DNA of 64,000 bases from Gnetum montanum. Lineage: Eukaryota; Streptophyta; Gnetopsida; Gnetales; Gnetaceae. The DNA lies in contig MNCI01026966.1 of the NCBI GenBank assembly GCA_015680685.1, forward strand, positions 618,182 through 682,181, read 5' to 3'. Below are positions 22,706 through 35,142 of the stretch, one piece after another (position 1 is the first letter of the stretch; every line of letters starts with the position of its first letter). The position numbers were made by a program, and so were the translations under genes. The notes beneath the pieces are model-generated. The model did not search any database and had not been told where the DNA came from. It worked only from the letters and a program-made list of their open reading frames with translations.

Positions 22706-23677
22706 CATTCGGCACATCAATCCGCCGCCATGATCCTCCATCAGCTTCACTGCATTGCTCGCCATCAATCGCTCTTATCAGTACTGCTGTCGTCTACATA
22801 CAGTGCCTGCCGTCCTTCAGCACCTCTCTGCCATCGGCCGCCATGTAAGTCTAAGCTTGCCTATTCGCTCACAGTTTTCTTGTCTCCTTGGTGTTACGTT
22901 TGCAGGATGACACCCAGAAGTTTCGCACAAAGATGCGCTTCGTCACGAGCAGTGAGATAAGATAATGTTCACAGCATACCTGGAAAGACTAAATCAAACC
23001 ATTCACTAGTACATCCCCATTCATCGACAAAATTCCCTATCTATTCGCTAACACACTTTATCCCGGCATCCCCTTGACACACCCGGTACATTTAAAACAC
23101 TGTACCGCTTTAAAGCAGCTGCAACACTCAGCATAGCACCTACGCATGAGTACAAAAGCAAAGCAAAGTTTTCCTTCAAAAAAAAAAAAAAAAACGAGAC
23201 CCCGGGCACTTCCCATATAAGCCTCAGGCGGGAAGGCATTCGTCTCAAAACCAAGTACTCACGTCCAAAATAGTCAACAAACATCCTGTTACATGGCTTT
23301 GGCCCCCCGCCAACAGGTTCCCCTGAACACTGAACATGAACCCTGCTCTCCCAAAGAATGTAACACATCCTCCCGTGGCTTTGGCCCCGTCAACAGGTCC
23401 TCTTGAAAACTAACCGAGGGTCCTGTTCTGCCAAAGAACGCACATTGCATATCTGAACTCCGAGTTTGCTCAAACATTGGCTATTGGCAAGGATCAGCAT
23501 GCCACATACCCAAGCATCCCCTGTCCATGGCATAATTCCCTGGACCAGTCATCAATCCCCGCAATCTCCCTGACCTCCCAGATACAAAATCCCCCATTCC
23601 CGATCCCTTGTACTACTGAACACGGTGCGATAATGTCTAGTCAGGTGGCAAAGGACAACGTCTACATCAAGTTGCTT
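22706..23677 (+). other. Element B 3' untranslated region
   Basis: No gene seen. Contains an A-run at about 23180-23194 and an imperfect repeat of a GGCTTTGGCCCC...CAACAGGT segment at about 23294 and 23377. Confidence 0.5.
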
Positions 23678-23758
23678 GTGGTGTTTTGCGCTTCTTTGTC
23701 GACACTTTTTGGGTCTATTCCTCCAAGCATCAACAAAGAGGGGCCAATGAAACACCAC
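23678..23758 (+). repeat. Inverted repeat around the polypurine tract and LTR start of B
   Basis: Left arm 23678-23707 (GTGGTGTTTTGCGCTTCTTT...) is complementary, with mismatches, to the right arm 23725-23758. The right arm contains the polypurine tract CAACAAAGAGGGGCCAA and the first bases of the 3' LTR (TGAAACACCAC). The loop is about 17 nt. The same arrangement is found in A and C. Confidence 0.8.
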
Positions 23759-24931
23759 AAAATTCCGAGCTCTGTACTTCCCCAGCAAAAAGCCGGTCCC
23801 CGGGACCCACAGACAACCATGGCTACAATTGGTGTCACACATTGCAACTTTGGTGGTCAAAAAAGCTTTATTTTCACTAAGTATGTGGCGCCAGCATATA
23901 CGCCCGGCGTCTACGCTCAAGTACAACCCACATCGTATACGCCCGCCAGCGCAGACGCTCGAATTCCTAACGTATACGCCCAGCGTAGACATTCAACTCG
24001 CACACCCGGTGTACGCACTTCACCTGTACGCTCGGCGGATACAACAAATGTTTACGCCCAGCACGGAATCTTCAAAGGCAAGATGAAGACCACCAAAGAG
24101 CAAGGATTGAAGCAAGTGGGCATCCTTCAGCATATACGCCCAGGGTATATGCCCAGCATCCTTCAGCGTATACGCCCAGCATTCACTAGCGTATACGCCC
24201 AGCACAGCATCTCCACCAAGTTCACACACGCCCAGCACACCCAGCGTATACGCCCAGCGTATATGCCCAGCAGATGTAACATTTTGTACATTTGTAAAGT
24301 GTATGCACTTGGTCAACACGCCACGTGTCACCTAACCCGAGTCTAGCGTAACATCCTGTATATAAACCCCCATTTTCCACTTTTCCAGGTGTTGGCAAAA
24401 TCCTAGAGCATACCAGAGAACATTTACACTGTGCACAAGAGCTGAAACCCTCTTACGCTGGAGAGCTTTGTACGCTATACACACAGTCTCTACGCTTCGC
24501 CTGTCTTGCGAACTAGCCGAGTCATTCCTGCATACGTCGGGGCTTTTCGTCCGCCTCGTGTTCCCTCACGACTGTGTTAGACCGGTGCACTGTACTTTGA
24601 CTCTATAATACCATTATTTACATTTGCTGCATAAGATTGTTTACAATTTTACGTCAACTTGGCACACGCATTTTGTTTACGCCCGTTTATGCTCATGCTC
24701 TGTTCGCATCTATTTTACGCCATTTACGCTTTGTTTACGCTTGCTACATCGTTTACGCATAACCTAGCGTATAGCAGTTTGCGTACGCGCGGTGTGCTGA
24801 CCACCCAAGGTACTCTGCCTTCGTGCATTCTAGCTCGCCCTCAGGCGAAGGCAAGGTCTTCTGTTCTCGTTCTGCGATCCCACGGTCTTTGTTTTCCTTC
24901 TAGCCGGGGATCGACGATTTCAGGCGGTACA
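23748..24931 (+). repeat. Element B 3' LTR
   Basis: Begins TGAAACACCACAAAATTCC and ends GGCGGTACA, followed by the CCTTT target duplication. Palindrome-rich U3 (23895-24265), TATA box near 24359. Parallel to the 5' LTR, with a few short deletions. Confidence 0.95.
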
Positions 24932-24936
24932 CCTTT

Positions 24937-26050
24937 CTTTGCATGTAGCGTAGCATAAGCCCCCAATCATAATTTTTTTTAAAAAATAGAACAAAGTTAA
25001 ATATTATAAGCAATGTAATGAAATAACACTTGCAGTGTAGCATAAACATTAGGCATCACACAGCATAGCAACACTGGCTGTGCCTTATAGTAACTGTTGC
25101 ACGACGTACATAACAAACATACTAATGAAACAGGCGCAACAATATAACAAATTTATAGCTAAGGTAGGTTCATCAATAGAACCACAGGATCAATAGTGTA
25201 GCAACACGATATTACCGATGCATTTGTCTAAAGGTCTCACAACACACCAATCTAGTGTAACACAAAAAATTAAATGCTAATTACAAATGAGAAAGAATTT
25301 AATATGCTACTGTTGTTTCAACCAATCTTCTGCCATACAAAATGATTCATGCTACGCTGCATTAAACACGTGTTACGTTGTCAAATCTCGTGCATGGCCA
25401 AACCCTCTTGAGCACTGTATGCTACGCTATTTGCATGCTAGGTTGCCAAGATCACCTAAACCTCTATGGCAAGGTAGTTACAACAATGGCAGTTTGGGCA
25501 ATACTGCATGCAACCTTAGCGTAGCGTCCGTACACCCGTTGCGGCCGAATCAGCAATAGCGATGGCGTAACGGCGAAAAATGGCAACCAAAATGGTGACA
25601 GAAGACATGGATTTCATTACGAAAAGTAAGAAAAAAATGGGAAGAGACAACAACAGCAACCTAGAAAACAAAGGTAGCGTAGCAAGTTATCGGGCCGATG
25701 AAGTCTCCTCTCATACTGCGACGTGTGCCTGTGATAGATGCCCCAGGGTGTCTTTCACCTTGTCCACCTTGGTGAGCACTCGATGTTTACGTTCTCCTTT
25801 AGGTGCCATCATCTCAGTTGCAAATTTGCTGTTAATTGCTATGCTAAATCGCCTTGCTCTTTATTAGTACAACCGCTCTACACTCTGGATATGGGCTCTG
25901 TGCTCTTATGATGAAAATGACGAGTTTACCAGGGGTAAACCCCTATTTATAGCAAATGTGGTGAAAAGAACTTGCCATTTTCACACCTTGATTAATGTGG
26001 GATGCTTCGTACAGCGTAGCACTCCCGCCATAGCGTAGCATAACTGTTTG
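24937..26050 (-). promoter_or_regulatory. Promoter, exon 1 and intron 1 remainder of element A antisense gene
   Basis: The minus strand shows a TATA box GCTATAAATAGG at 25941-25953. A candidate ATG at 25812 opens MMAPKGERKHRVLTKVDKV. A possible exon end lies near 25729 (CACAG followed by GC instead of GT); codon phase does not fit E2 cleanly, so exon 1 limits are uncertain. TAGCGTAGC words recur at about 24943, 25515, 25675, 26005-26045 and on the other side of B at 7466 and 7496. The same word and its complement fill A's LTR. Confidence 0.6.
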
Positions 26051-26089
26051 CATCGTAGTAGGTGGGCCCAATTTCATCCCACCTTAAAC

Positions 26090-26315
26090 TAGCAACTTAC
26101 CTTTACAAGAATGACTTGTTAATGATCCACAAAGACCTTAAACTAATAGTTTTGACTTACAAACCTAACCCATTAATAGTATGCAAAGACCTTAAACTAA
26201 CAGTTACAACTCACAATTCAACCAAGTTAGTGGTCCACAAAGACCTTAAACTAGCAGTTTTAAATTACAACTCTGCATCCAGGCGGTTCGCTACGACCTT
26301 AAACTAGTAGCTTGA
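26090..26315 (+). repeat. Short tandem array 2 of element A
   Basis: Repeats of a CACAAAGACCTTAAACTA-like unit about every 60 bp, on the promoter side of the antisense gene. Same core CCTTAAACTA as array 2 of B. Confidence 0.8.
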
Positions 26316-26442
26316 AAACTTTGTACCACAGTTGACAATTATTTCAACCATTTCATATCTCATTGTTGCTTTGTAAATGTTCACTATGTGCTGTCGCTAC
26401 AAGCAGGTATGACTTGACTCATCTTTTATCTTATTGTGGCAG

Positions 26443-28180
26443 TTTGAGCAAGAATGGCCATGCATCGGAATCTATCTTCACTTCTAGCCTTGACAGGCTC
26501 ACATGACGAGCTTACAAGATGATTAAACTCAGAGTTAATAGACTAGGAATCATCCACTGATAGCACTGTGGTGTCCTTAGAAATATTTCCAAACTAGCTT
26601 GAACATCTGGTCCAAGCCTTAGATCTAGAGGCTGGAGATGTAACTAAGGACCCTCTCATTGAAATGCCTATAACTATATCCAGGGGGAAATAAAGATGTT
26701 AAAACTTAGCTCCCTCCTAGATTCAAAAATGCATAAAGATGTATCCAAGATCCTTTAAGACAACATCTAGGTATTTGCGTGGTCCTATAACGACATGCTG
26801 GGCATAGATCCAAGGCTTATACAGCACAACATTATCTTAGACCTGCATATGAAGGTGGTTAAACAAAAGGCTCACAAAATTAAACCAGACATCTCACTGG
26901 CCATACGCGATGAAATCACTAAGCTATATCAGGCTGGTTTCATTCGGGTAGTTGATTACTCAGAATGGGTGTCGAACATCGTTGTAGTTTCTAAGAAAAT
27001 GGGAGGAATACGAATTTGTATAGACTTCTAGGATCTGAACAAAGTAACGATCAAAGATGACTTCCTACTGTCAAGTATTGATCAACTTACTGACACTACG
27101 ACTAGTCACACTCTACTATCCTTCATGGACGGTTTCTCCGGCTACAATCAAATTCGTATAAACCCAGAGCATTAGTTAAAAACCACTTTCATGATCCCAT
27201 GGGGTACCTTTTGTTACATTGTGATGTCCTTTGGATTCAAAAACACCAGAGCAACCTACCAAAGAGCCATGACATACATCTTTAGTGACTACATTGTAGA
27301 AACACTAAACGACTTTGTGGATGACATAGCGGTCAAATCTAAAGAGGCTGCTGACCATCCCAATGATCTAGGTGTAGTCCTCAAATGCTTCCATATGCAT
27401 GACTTACACCTCAATCCAAAGAAGTGTATCTTCAAGGTAAAAATCGAATGCATGCTAGGGTTTGTAGTATCAGAGGCTGGAATACGAGTGAACCCTGACA
27501 AAGTTAAGGCCATAGGTAATCTAGCAACCCCTACCAACCTTAAAGACTTGTGTGGGTTTCAAGGTAGGATACAATTCATTAGAAGGTTTATAGCAAAGTT
27601 GACTGAGAAGTTACACCCCATGCAACACTTACTAAAGAAAAGGGTTAACTTCAAATGGACAACACAATGCCAGCAAGCCTTCGATGACCTAAAGAAAGAG
27701 CTTCTACACCTCCCAACTTTGTACCCACCATAGAGGGATAAGCCTTTCTACATCTACCTTGCAACCTCAAACACATCTATCATGGTGATGTTATGCCAAA
27801 AAAAGGAGGACGGCTTTGAGACCCCAGTCGATTACTTGAGCCACATATTTATAGCATATGAAGCCAAATATAATGAAGTGGAAGGAATTTCCTCTCTTTA
27901 GTATTTGCAGTAAAAAATTGGAGACACTACCTATTCCACAGCCAAGTGAACATCATATGCAAAAGCAATATACTTCAGGTTATCACGAAAAACTTGTATG
28001 AAAGTAGCAAGATAGCCTAATGGAAGGAAATAACAGCGAAATTCGATTTACATTATGTAGCTCAATCGTCAACGAAAGGCCAAGTGATAGCCATGTAGCT
28101 TGCAACCTCACCCGTTGATGATTGAGCAACCATAGAACCCGAATTCCCTGATGAGCATGTTAGCAGTGTCAATCTTGTAC
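26443..28180 (+). pseudogene. pol: Element A reverse transcriptase and first RNase H, decayed
   Basis: Acceptor TTATTGTGGCAG ends at 26442, matching B. Connector DMLGIDPRLIQHNIILDL, then AGFIRVVDYSEWVSNIVVVS, ICIDF, LSFMDGFSGYNQIRIN and FVDDIAVKS (intact catalytic Asp pair, unlike B and C). RNase H shows PFYIYLATSNTSI-like text near 27750. Stops within (for example 27029, 27174, 27732), so inactive. Confidence 0.9.
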
Positions 28181-28710
28181 CATCGCATTTCAAGGTAACT
28201 TTACATTTCAATGGTGCCTCAACCATGCGAGTTGGCAGTGCTAATACCATCATTACGTTCCCCTTAGGAAACATGCAACCCTTTGCTTACCTTTTCGTGT
28301 TCCTTTGTACAAACAACATGGTAGAGTATGAAGGACTCCTTAGGGGCCTCTTAGTAGCCTGAGGGTTAAAAATTCAATACCTAGCAATTCGAGGTGATTC
28401 ACAACTTGTCATCAATCAAATCACTGAGGTCTATGCTTGCAAAGTTACTCATCTGTAGCCCTATTGAAACCTAGCCAAAAGCTTGCTCAAACAATTTGCC
28501 ACAACAGATGTCCAACATGTGCCATGCAATGAGAACACAGTAGATGATGCCTTAGCTACGCTAGCATTAAACATGCCGCCACATATGTTTGTGATGCTAC
28601 CCACTTTGACAATAGAGTGTACGGGCCCTATCACCCAAGAAGTGCATGTGGCCTCCATGAGTGATGCCAACACCCAAGAGTGGTACGCCAACATTAAAGC
28701 TTATTTGTGA
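28181..28710 (+). pseudogene. Element A second RNase H, decayed
   Basis: Begins LHFNGASTMRVGSAN, where the first Asp has become Asn (B keeps NFDGAS). Continues NNMVEYEGLLRGLL, IRGDSQLVINQIT and VDDALATLALNMPP. Two or more stops. Confirms Tat affiliation of A. Confidence 0.85.
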
Positions 28711-28789
28711 CATGGCGAACCTTCACGTGGTTTGACATCCACCCAAAGGGATGCAAACTAGAAGCGAGCATAGTAGTATGTCCTAGTAG

Positions 28790-29922
28790 GAGATAATACC
28801 TTGTGTAAATGCTCCTTTGATGGAATACTCTTAACTTGCCTTGGTGGGAAGGAGGCACAAAAAATAGTTAGCGAAGTCCATGAAGGACTATGTGGAGGAC
28901 ACATAGGTCCCAGAGCCATGGTAGCTAAGATTAGATGCCTAGGGTATTACTGGCTATGCATGGAATGCGATTGTTTTGCTAAAGTCAAGACGTGTGACAC
29001 GTGCCAATGTCATGCAAACCTTATACATGTGTCACCTACTGAGTTGCACCCTACGCAGATCACGTGGCCATTTCAGCAATAGGGACTAGATAGCATAGGA
29101 CCCATAACACCTAAGTCTTCTGTAGGGCATAGCTTCATTATTACTGCCACTGAATACTTCACGAAGTGGGTAGAAGCTATACCCCTTAGGAAGACCACAT
29201 CTTAGTAGGTTTGCCACTTCATCTTGGATAACATTGTAACTAGGTTTGGTCTTCCCATGACTATTGTGATAGATAATAAGCCACAGTTTAGTAGTATAGA
29301 AACCAAAACCTTCTGTAGCAACCTTGGCATTAAGCAATCTTTCTCATCGCCATATTACCCGTAGGGTAATGGTTAGGTAGAAGATACAAAAAAAACCATC
29401 ATCAACTTGCTCAAAAGAATGCTTAGCAGCAACAAAAGGTGATGGCATGAGCAAATCCTCTATGTGCTCTGGGCCTACCGTACGACGTGTAGGACGGCTA
29501 TAGGTAAGACCCCCTACAGCCTAGTCAACGGATCTGAAGTAGTTTTGCCTCTTGAATTACAGGTACCATAATTGCGAATTATCCTTTTAAGCATTGTAAA
29601 TGAGGCACAGAATAGTGATTCAAGGATCATTAATCTCGACTCCATAGAGGAGGAGCGCACACAAATACTTGACCGCATTGAGCAATATCAAGATAGGCAA
29701 TGGTAGAAGCATAATGCAAACCCACATCAATGAGCTATAAAAAAGGGGGATCTCATTCTCAAGGCTGTCCGTGAACATATGAACAAGTTCTCAACAAACT
29801 GGGAAGGTCCATTCATGGTCACAAAAGCCTACGATAAAAGATCTTTAAAACTGGTAGACATGGATGGCAAAGAGTTCGCAAATCCTATGAATCACTTGTA
29901 TCTTAAGCCATACTACATCTGA
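28790..29922 (+). pseudogene. Element A integrase, decayed
   Basis: HHCC region VHEGLCGGHIGPRAMVAKI and CDTCQCH, then GLDSIGPITP, VIDNKPQFSSIETKTF (DNG changed to DNK) and VEDTKKTI. C-terminal FSTNWEGPFMVTKAYD and NHLYLKPYYI ending at TGA 29920-29922. Stops near 29085, 29206, 29361 and others. Confidence 0.9.
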
Positions 29923-29924
29923 TG

Positions 29925-30425
29925 CATGAGCAAGGTAAGCAAATTGTCCACTATGACATAAAACTAGGAAAGATCATATGCTATGATGTAAAACTAGCAA
30001 AGATTATCCACTACGATGTAAAATTGGCAAAGATCATTCACTACGATGTAAAATTAGCAAAGATCATCCGCTATGACGTAAAACTAGCAAAGAGAGTCCG
30101 TTATGACTATAAACTGGCACAGATAGTCCGCTATGACTATAAACTGGCACAGATAGTCTGCTATGACTATAAACTGGCACAGACTGTCTGCCATGATGTA
30201 AAACTGGCAAAGCACGTCCGCTATGACGTAAAACTAGCACAAGCGGTCCACTACGACCTTAAACTGGCCCATCCACCATTCGCTATGACGATGAACTAGC
30301 ACGACGGTCTACTAGAACCTTAAACTAGCATAGTGATCTGCTAGGACCTTAAACTAGCACACCACGGTCTATTGGGACCTTAAACCAGTACATCTGATGG
30401 TCTACCAGGACCTTAAATTGGGTTC
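29925..30425 (+). repeat. Short tandem array 3 of element A
   Basis: About fifteen units of near 30 bp, for example ATAGTCCGCTATGACTATAA followed by ACTGGCAC, immediately after pol. The longest and cleanest of the arrays. An apparent ORF across it (IRYDVKLAK repeats) is only the repeat read in frame. Confidence 0.95.
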
Positions 30426-31671
30426 GCGGCACAACATGCTCAGCGTGCATCCATGACCCTACAAGCAAGCGAGCATGCATAGTGCCAACATGAGGTGGGA
30501 TGTTGCAGTTACAGAATGCAGTTCACGATGCCAAGAAAACACTCTCTAGAATATATGCAATGCTACTAGTCCCTGACATCTTACTGATCCTCTGGAGATG
30601 TCGTTTGACATCTTGTTGACCTTTCGGAGCTACTACTACCACAGCCAATCAACCCGGCAGTAGCTCCTATGGTCGGTGTCTACTACTGGAGTCCCAGCAC
30701 TATTGTGGCCGAGCCATAAGGTTGCTACCCTCTAGCCCCTACTCCTATTCAGGCTCAAAAGATGTTCAGTTGTTAGGCTTCTTGCATCACCGCAACTCCT
30801 AGCCTCCTTAGTGCTAACTCCTCAACGCTGATGCTGCCAAAATTGCTACTGGCCTTTCTAGTTTGGACGTCGCATGCCTTGGCAATAATGTCCATTGCTC
30901 CAGCAGCATTCAAAGCAAGAAAGACCTTTGCCTTCATTTTTCTTGATGGTTGTTTCTTTTGGTTTGCTCTCTGTTGTGCTTGCAGGGTACGTGCTGGAGG
31001 GGTGTCAGTCAGAGGTGCATTTTGCCAAGGTGGCAGGACACTACATTGTTCCAAGGTGGTCATCCTGACTAGCTTGGCTACTTGGGAGTGCACATCCTAT
31101 CCTCCCCCTTAACCCTCTTTACCTCATTTCTTACACCCGCAATTCTCCTTCTCACACCTCTCTTTATGAATTTTCCCGATGCCTGTAAAGCCTTTCCATA
31201 TGCTCAATCGTAAAGTCCATGACACGCGTAACATAGCTTACCACATGGGAAGCATCTGTAGGTAGGTCAAAGGCCCACACGGATGTAACACAGCTCATCC
31301 TGGGGAGGAAACACCTATCCTTCAACAAGGTTGTTTGCAAATGAACATGGAAAAATAGCAAAAGAAAAGTGTAAAAGAGAAAAAGCTCAAAAAAAAGTGC
31401 CAAAAAAATGGCACATCAACTGTTTCACAATGACCATCTCTAAGCATTCTGATGAGAGGTGAGAAGCCTGCAAAAGAAAGATGCCCATGTGTATCAACTT
31501 TGTCACAAGCACTCCGACGAGAGGCTAGACTATGCTACATCTTTTCCTTCTGAAACTATCCTTGCAGATTCACCCTTTCCCCTTTCCCTACATGACTATC
31601 CTAGTACACTCAAGCATAGCTAAGTGACATCTGGATAATTATTGAAGAATGATGTTAGCGTCTTGTCTTTC
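30426..31671 (+). other. Element A 3' untranslated region
   Basis: No convincing gene. Short ORFs here have no homologue in B or C and no domain I recognise. Confidence 0.5.
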
Positions 31672-31750
31672 ATGGTGTTTCGTATTCTTTGTCGGTGTCT
31701 CTCAGGCCCATCCTATAGACATCGACAAAGAGGGGCCAATGAAATACCAT
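31672..31750 (+). repeat. Inverted repeat around the polypurine tract and LTR start of A
   Basis: Left arm 31672-31700 (ATGGTGTTTCGTATTCTTTG...) pairs with right arm 31717-31750, which contains the polypurine tract GACAAAGAGGGGCCAA and the LTR start TGAAATACCAT. Loop of about 16 nt. Confidence 0.8.
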
Positions 31751-33545
31751 AAAATTTTAGGACCTTCGTGTTTTGGCAAGGTCTGGGAATTTAGGCAAGG
31801 GCTTCGACAAGTGTAGCATCATGATCATTGGGCAATAAAGTGTAGACACCGAAGATAGACTATGCAGTCTGGAAAAGTTTCTACTTCCAGGACTGGAAGG
31901 CTTGTAGGACTCACCAACCTACCCAAATGGATAGTTGGCCTGGCTGACAGTCTACCTAAAGACCATGCTTGAAGTTGTTGATGGTGTTCAGGATGGACAA
32001 AACAGTTCGACAAGTTTTCTAGTAGAGAAGTTTGCTACGCTACGCTACGCTATGCTATGCTGCGCAGTGTAGCAAGCCTTTGAAAAATCAATTAAGCATC
32101 TGAATACAAGTTTTGGTAAGATATTTGCGCAAGGCAAAGTTAGAATTTAGCCAACATAGGATGCTAGGCTATGCTACGCTACATAACGTAGCACAGTGTA
32201 GCAAGGGCGAAACATGCAAAGACTCCTCTACTAAGTCGTTTTGGTAAAAGGACTACATCTAATAGCATTTTGGCTTTCAAAACTACCCTATCTCAGTTAG
32301 CCCTTGAACCACGAGCAAAGTTTTCTTTTGAAACCTTGCAATCTTGATAGAAATGTATGTTACATTGGCTGCTAGGCTATGCTATGCTACGTAGCATAGC
32401 AAAGATGCAAATCAATAAAATGCTCTAAAGATTAACCCAGTGTGCGCCAAGGATTTCAACAAATGCTATTGACTCCAACGCAAGTTTCCTGTTCAAAGAA
32501 GTGGCTACGCTACATCAATGTGCTAGACAACGTAAGTGATGCAAAGTTGACAGAGGCATCAGGACATCTTGAGCTAGCTCTAAAGCTTGTTAGCAATAAC
32601 TAAGCTCACCATGATCAGCGACTTTGTTCCACTTTGGCATAGCCCTTAGTCCATCCCCCAAAATTTGTGACTACGCTTGATGCTATTCATAAGGATAGGG
32701 AAGATGTAGTCCTAGGATGGAGACTCCATTTTTTCTTGCATTGTTAGCACACTTGATTCCAGCATGTGCAATTTCAACAACATGGTTACAGTGTAGCAAA
32801 GTTCGTGATCGGCATAGCACACCCACATGGTACGGGCACGTTAGCATCTTGTGGGGTCCAGGACATGTGGCATCCAGGCCTCATTTTTTGCTTGCTCCTA
32901 ACCCTATAAATACCCTAGAAAACAACGCTCAAAGGTTTGGCTTTTTTGCGTGGGTATTTTTAGGTTGGCTTTTCTGGTTGGCATTTTTCATCCAAAGAGT
33001 TGGCATTCTTGCATTAACAAGAGCAGTTGGCTTATTGGCTTTTGGCATTGGCTGGTTGGTTTTTTTTGCATTGGCATTTTTCACATTAGCAAGAACAATC
33101 AGCTTTTGGTGGATTTGGCTTTTAAGTTCACACTCGAGAGCATAGTTGGCATGTTTTGAGCATTCTAGTTACCTTTGAGATTTCTATGCCTCCTAGTGTT
33201 ACACAACCAATTGTATCCATCTCAACAAAGTAAAGCCGTGATCTTGAGGTGGTGCATTCTCTCACTCTAGTTTGCTTTACATTTTTGTTTATTATCATCA
33301 TATTTTACATCATTTTCATCTCATTGCGTTTAATAATCATCATATTACATTACAAGCATCGTTTCCAAAGTAAACATCCGTGAAAGGTTAAGTCACACCT
33401 ATTAAGTCCTTGTTTGATCGACAAGATCATCCAGGGCACCCTGAATCCATTTTCTCCAACACAGCCCTTGCATGGATTTGGGGTTAAACTATTTCACCCA
33501 AAGACCTCTTGGTGTTTCAAGCCATCAACGTTTTCTATCGCAACA
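31740..33545 (+). repeat. Element A 3' LTR
   Basis: Starts TGAAATACCATAAAA next to the polypurine tract. U3 carries GCTACGCTACGCTATGCT-type clusters at about 32033-32065, 32163-32205, 32370-32400 and 32500. TATA box TATAAATA at 32905-32912. The 3' end is estimated at CAACA 33545 since the matching 5' LTR is outside the window. About 1.8 kb. Confidence 0.75.
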
Positions 33546-35142
33546 ATTAAGACATGGTTTCTTTTTCATGAAATAGGTAGCGAGTCCACAACATCCACCC
33601 ATCCACAAACTCTATGGTTTTCCTTGTTCTAGAAATGTGTAGTTCCTTTTTCATTAATAAAAATTTAATGAACTTGTGGCTTTGGTAGTTTCCAAACTTG
33701 GAAAGGATGCAATGTTTGAACAAGGCGTGACTTCAAGGGGATTCAGTACTCTTTGTGCCTTTTTGCTTACTTGGGTGTGTGTGTGTTTTCATGAATTTCT
33801 TACTATTCTATGTCAACCAATAATAGGAAGTTGAATAAGTCTTTGCATGGTGTGGTTTCCATCACAAAAAAAAAAAAAGAAAAAGAAAAAAATGATGGAA
33901 ATTTAAAGCACACCTCTTAGAAAAAATAAATAGGCTACATGCAATGGTTATGGGACACATGTTACCCATGCCTGAAGATCCCCTGTAACTAAGGCTTTTC
34001 CTCACTTACTTTTCTTTTCTTCTTTAATAAGGAATGATGGTTGTTCTGTGGTAGCACTCTTGTGTCTTAGGGAGGTGGACTAGTCTTAAAATGATGATGT
34101 GATGTCACTAAACATGGTTATTTTTGGTCTAGACTAAGGATGGATTTTATTAGGTCATTTAACCACAAAATTCATAAGGGACTTCATGTGACCTTAATTA
34201 GGAACTCCATTCCACTCTCTCTCTCATCCATCTATGCTTTCCATGTCTCACCTCACTACCAATTTCATGTTCTTGTTTGATGTCTTGGTTTGATGTGTCA
34301 AAATTTTTAGGTAGTTTCTTTGGGTTTTTGTACTTAACTTTTCATAGCCATTAATCATCCATGGGGCACATGGACTCCTTGGTTTGAAGTTATGCAAGGA
34401 AAATAAAAGGCATGTGCCTACTTTGGGGAGGACCCACTTGCATATCTTTTGGTTGTGTTAGTTAAGTTCTTTACCCTTAGACATTCTCACAATCAAATCC
34501 TTTTGTGTGCCTCATCAATGACATCCAATTGTATGCATCTTCATAATGTTTTTTAGTAAAAACCTCTTTTTATCATTGTGAATTCTTAAAACCCTCTTCA
34601 AGCATTTCATTGCATTTGAACTTCTTAGAGTTTAATGGGTCACTTATCAATTTCACCTATTTTTTAACCTTCCTGCTAACACTATTACAGGAATCAATCC
34701 ACCATAATCACAACCTAGCCAAGTGTAAGAATCAACGAGACAAGGTACTTAGAAGCTATATGTTACACATTGCACACTAATCTATGATTTTGTTGTGAGT
34801 GCAGTGGGAAGCACAGACTAGAAGTAGAACTATATTTATTAAAGGATAAGTAGTAGCACCATGTGATAAGGACCCTACATGCTCATTGAATCTTCTTCCT
34901 CACTCTTCAGTTGCTAGAGGAGTTGGATGTCAATTTTGTTTAGGGTGTTCACTTCTGTTGTCATGAACACCCAATTTTGTAAACGATTGTGACTCCATAC
35001 ACTTGGGCACTTAGAGTCTATTTATTCCATTTGAGTTAGTTTATATGTCAGTCAATAATCCCATACCTACCCAATATTTTATAAGGAACTTGTTCCTCCT
35101 CTTGTTCACTTGAGGATGAGTTTTCATTCAGCTATGAAGGTA

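Larger units (their letters stand above)
7513..24931 (+). mobile_element. Element B, full-length Tat-like LTR retrotransposon with antisense gene
   Basis: 17,419-bp element bounded by TG...CA LTRs (7513-8738 and 23748-24931) and a perfect 5-bp target duplication CCTTT (7508-7512 and 24932-24936). Order: LTR, primer-binding site, leader, gag, protease, tandem array, antisense eight-exon gene, tandem array, RT-RNase H-archaeal RNase H-integrase, tandem array, polypurine tract, LTR. The insertion lies in intron 1 of element A's antisense gene, 99 bp from its exon 2. The LTRs differ in length (1226 against 1184 bp) through small indels in the motif-rich U3, so it is not very recent. All protein genes carry stops. 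Confidence 0.96.
24932..33545 (+). mobile_element. Element A, right part
   Basis: Resumes after element B with the rest of intron 1, exon 1 and the promoter of A's antisense gene, then array 2, pol, array 3, 3' untranslated region, polypurine tract and 3' LTR. The right boundary near 33545 is estimated from a CA end and from where similarity to Athila-like sequence (as at about 45180) starts. It could be off by tens of bases. Confidence 0.8.

Noticed and set aside
22670-22960. 96-residue ORF after B's integrase as an env-like gene
   Set aside because: No signal peptide or membrane segment of the usual kind, partly overlaps array 3, and no homologue in A.
29922-30299. 125-residue ORF with YDVKLAK repeats after A's integrase
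   Set aside because: It is the 30-bp tandem array read in frame (unit length divisible by three) and does not exist at the B or C arrays.
30831-31112. Hydrophobic 93-residue ORF in A's 3' region as a membrane protein
   Set aside because: No conservation in B or C, no motif; likely chance.
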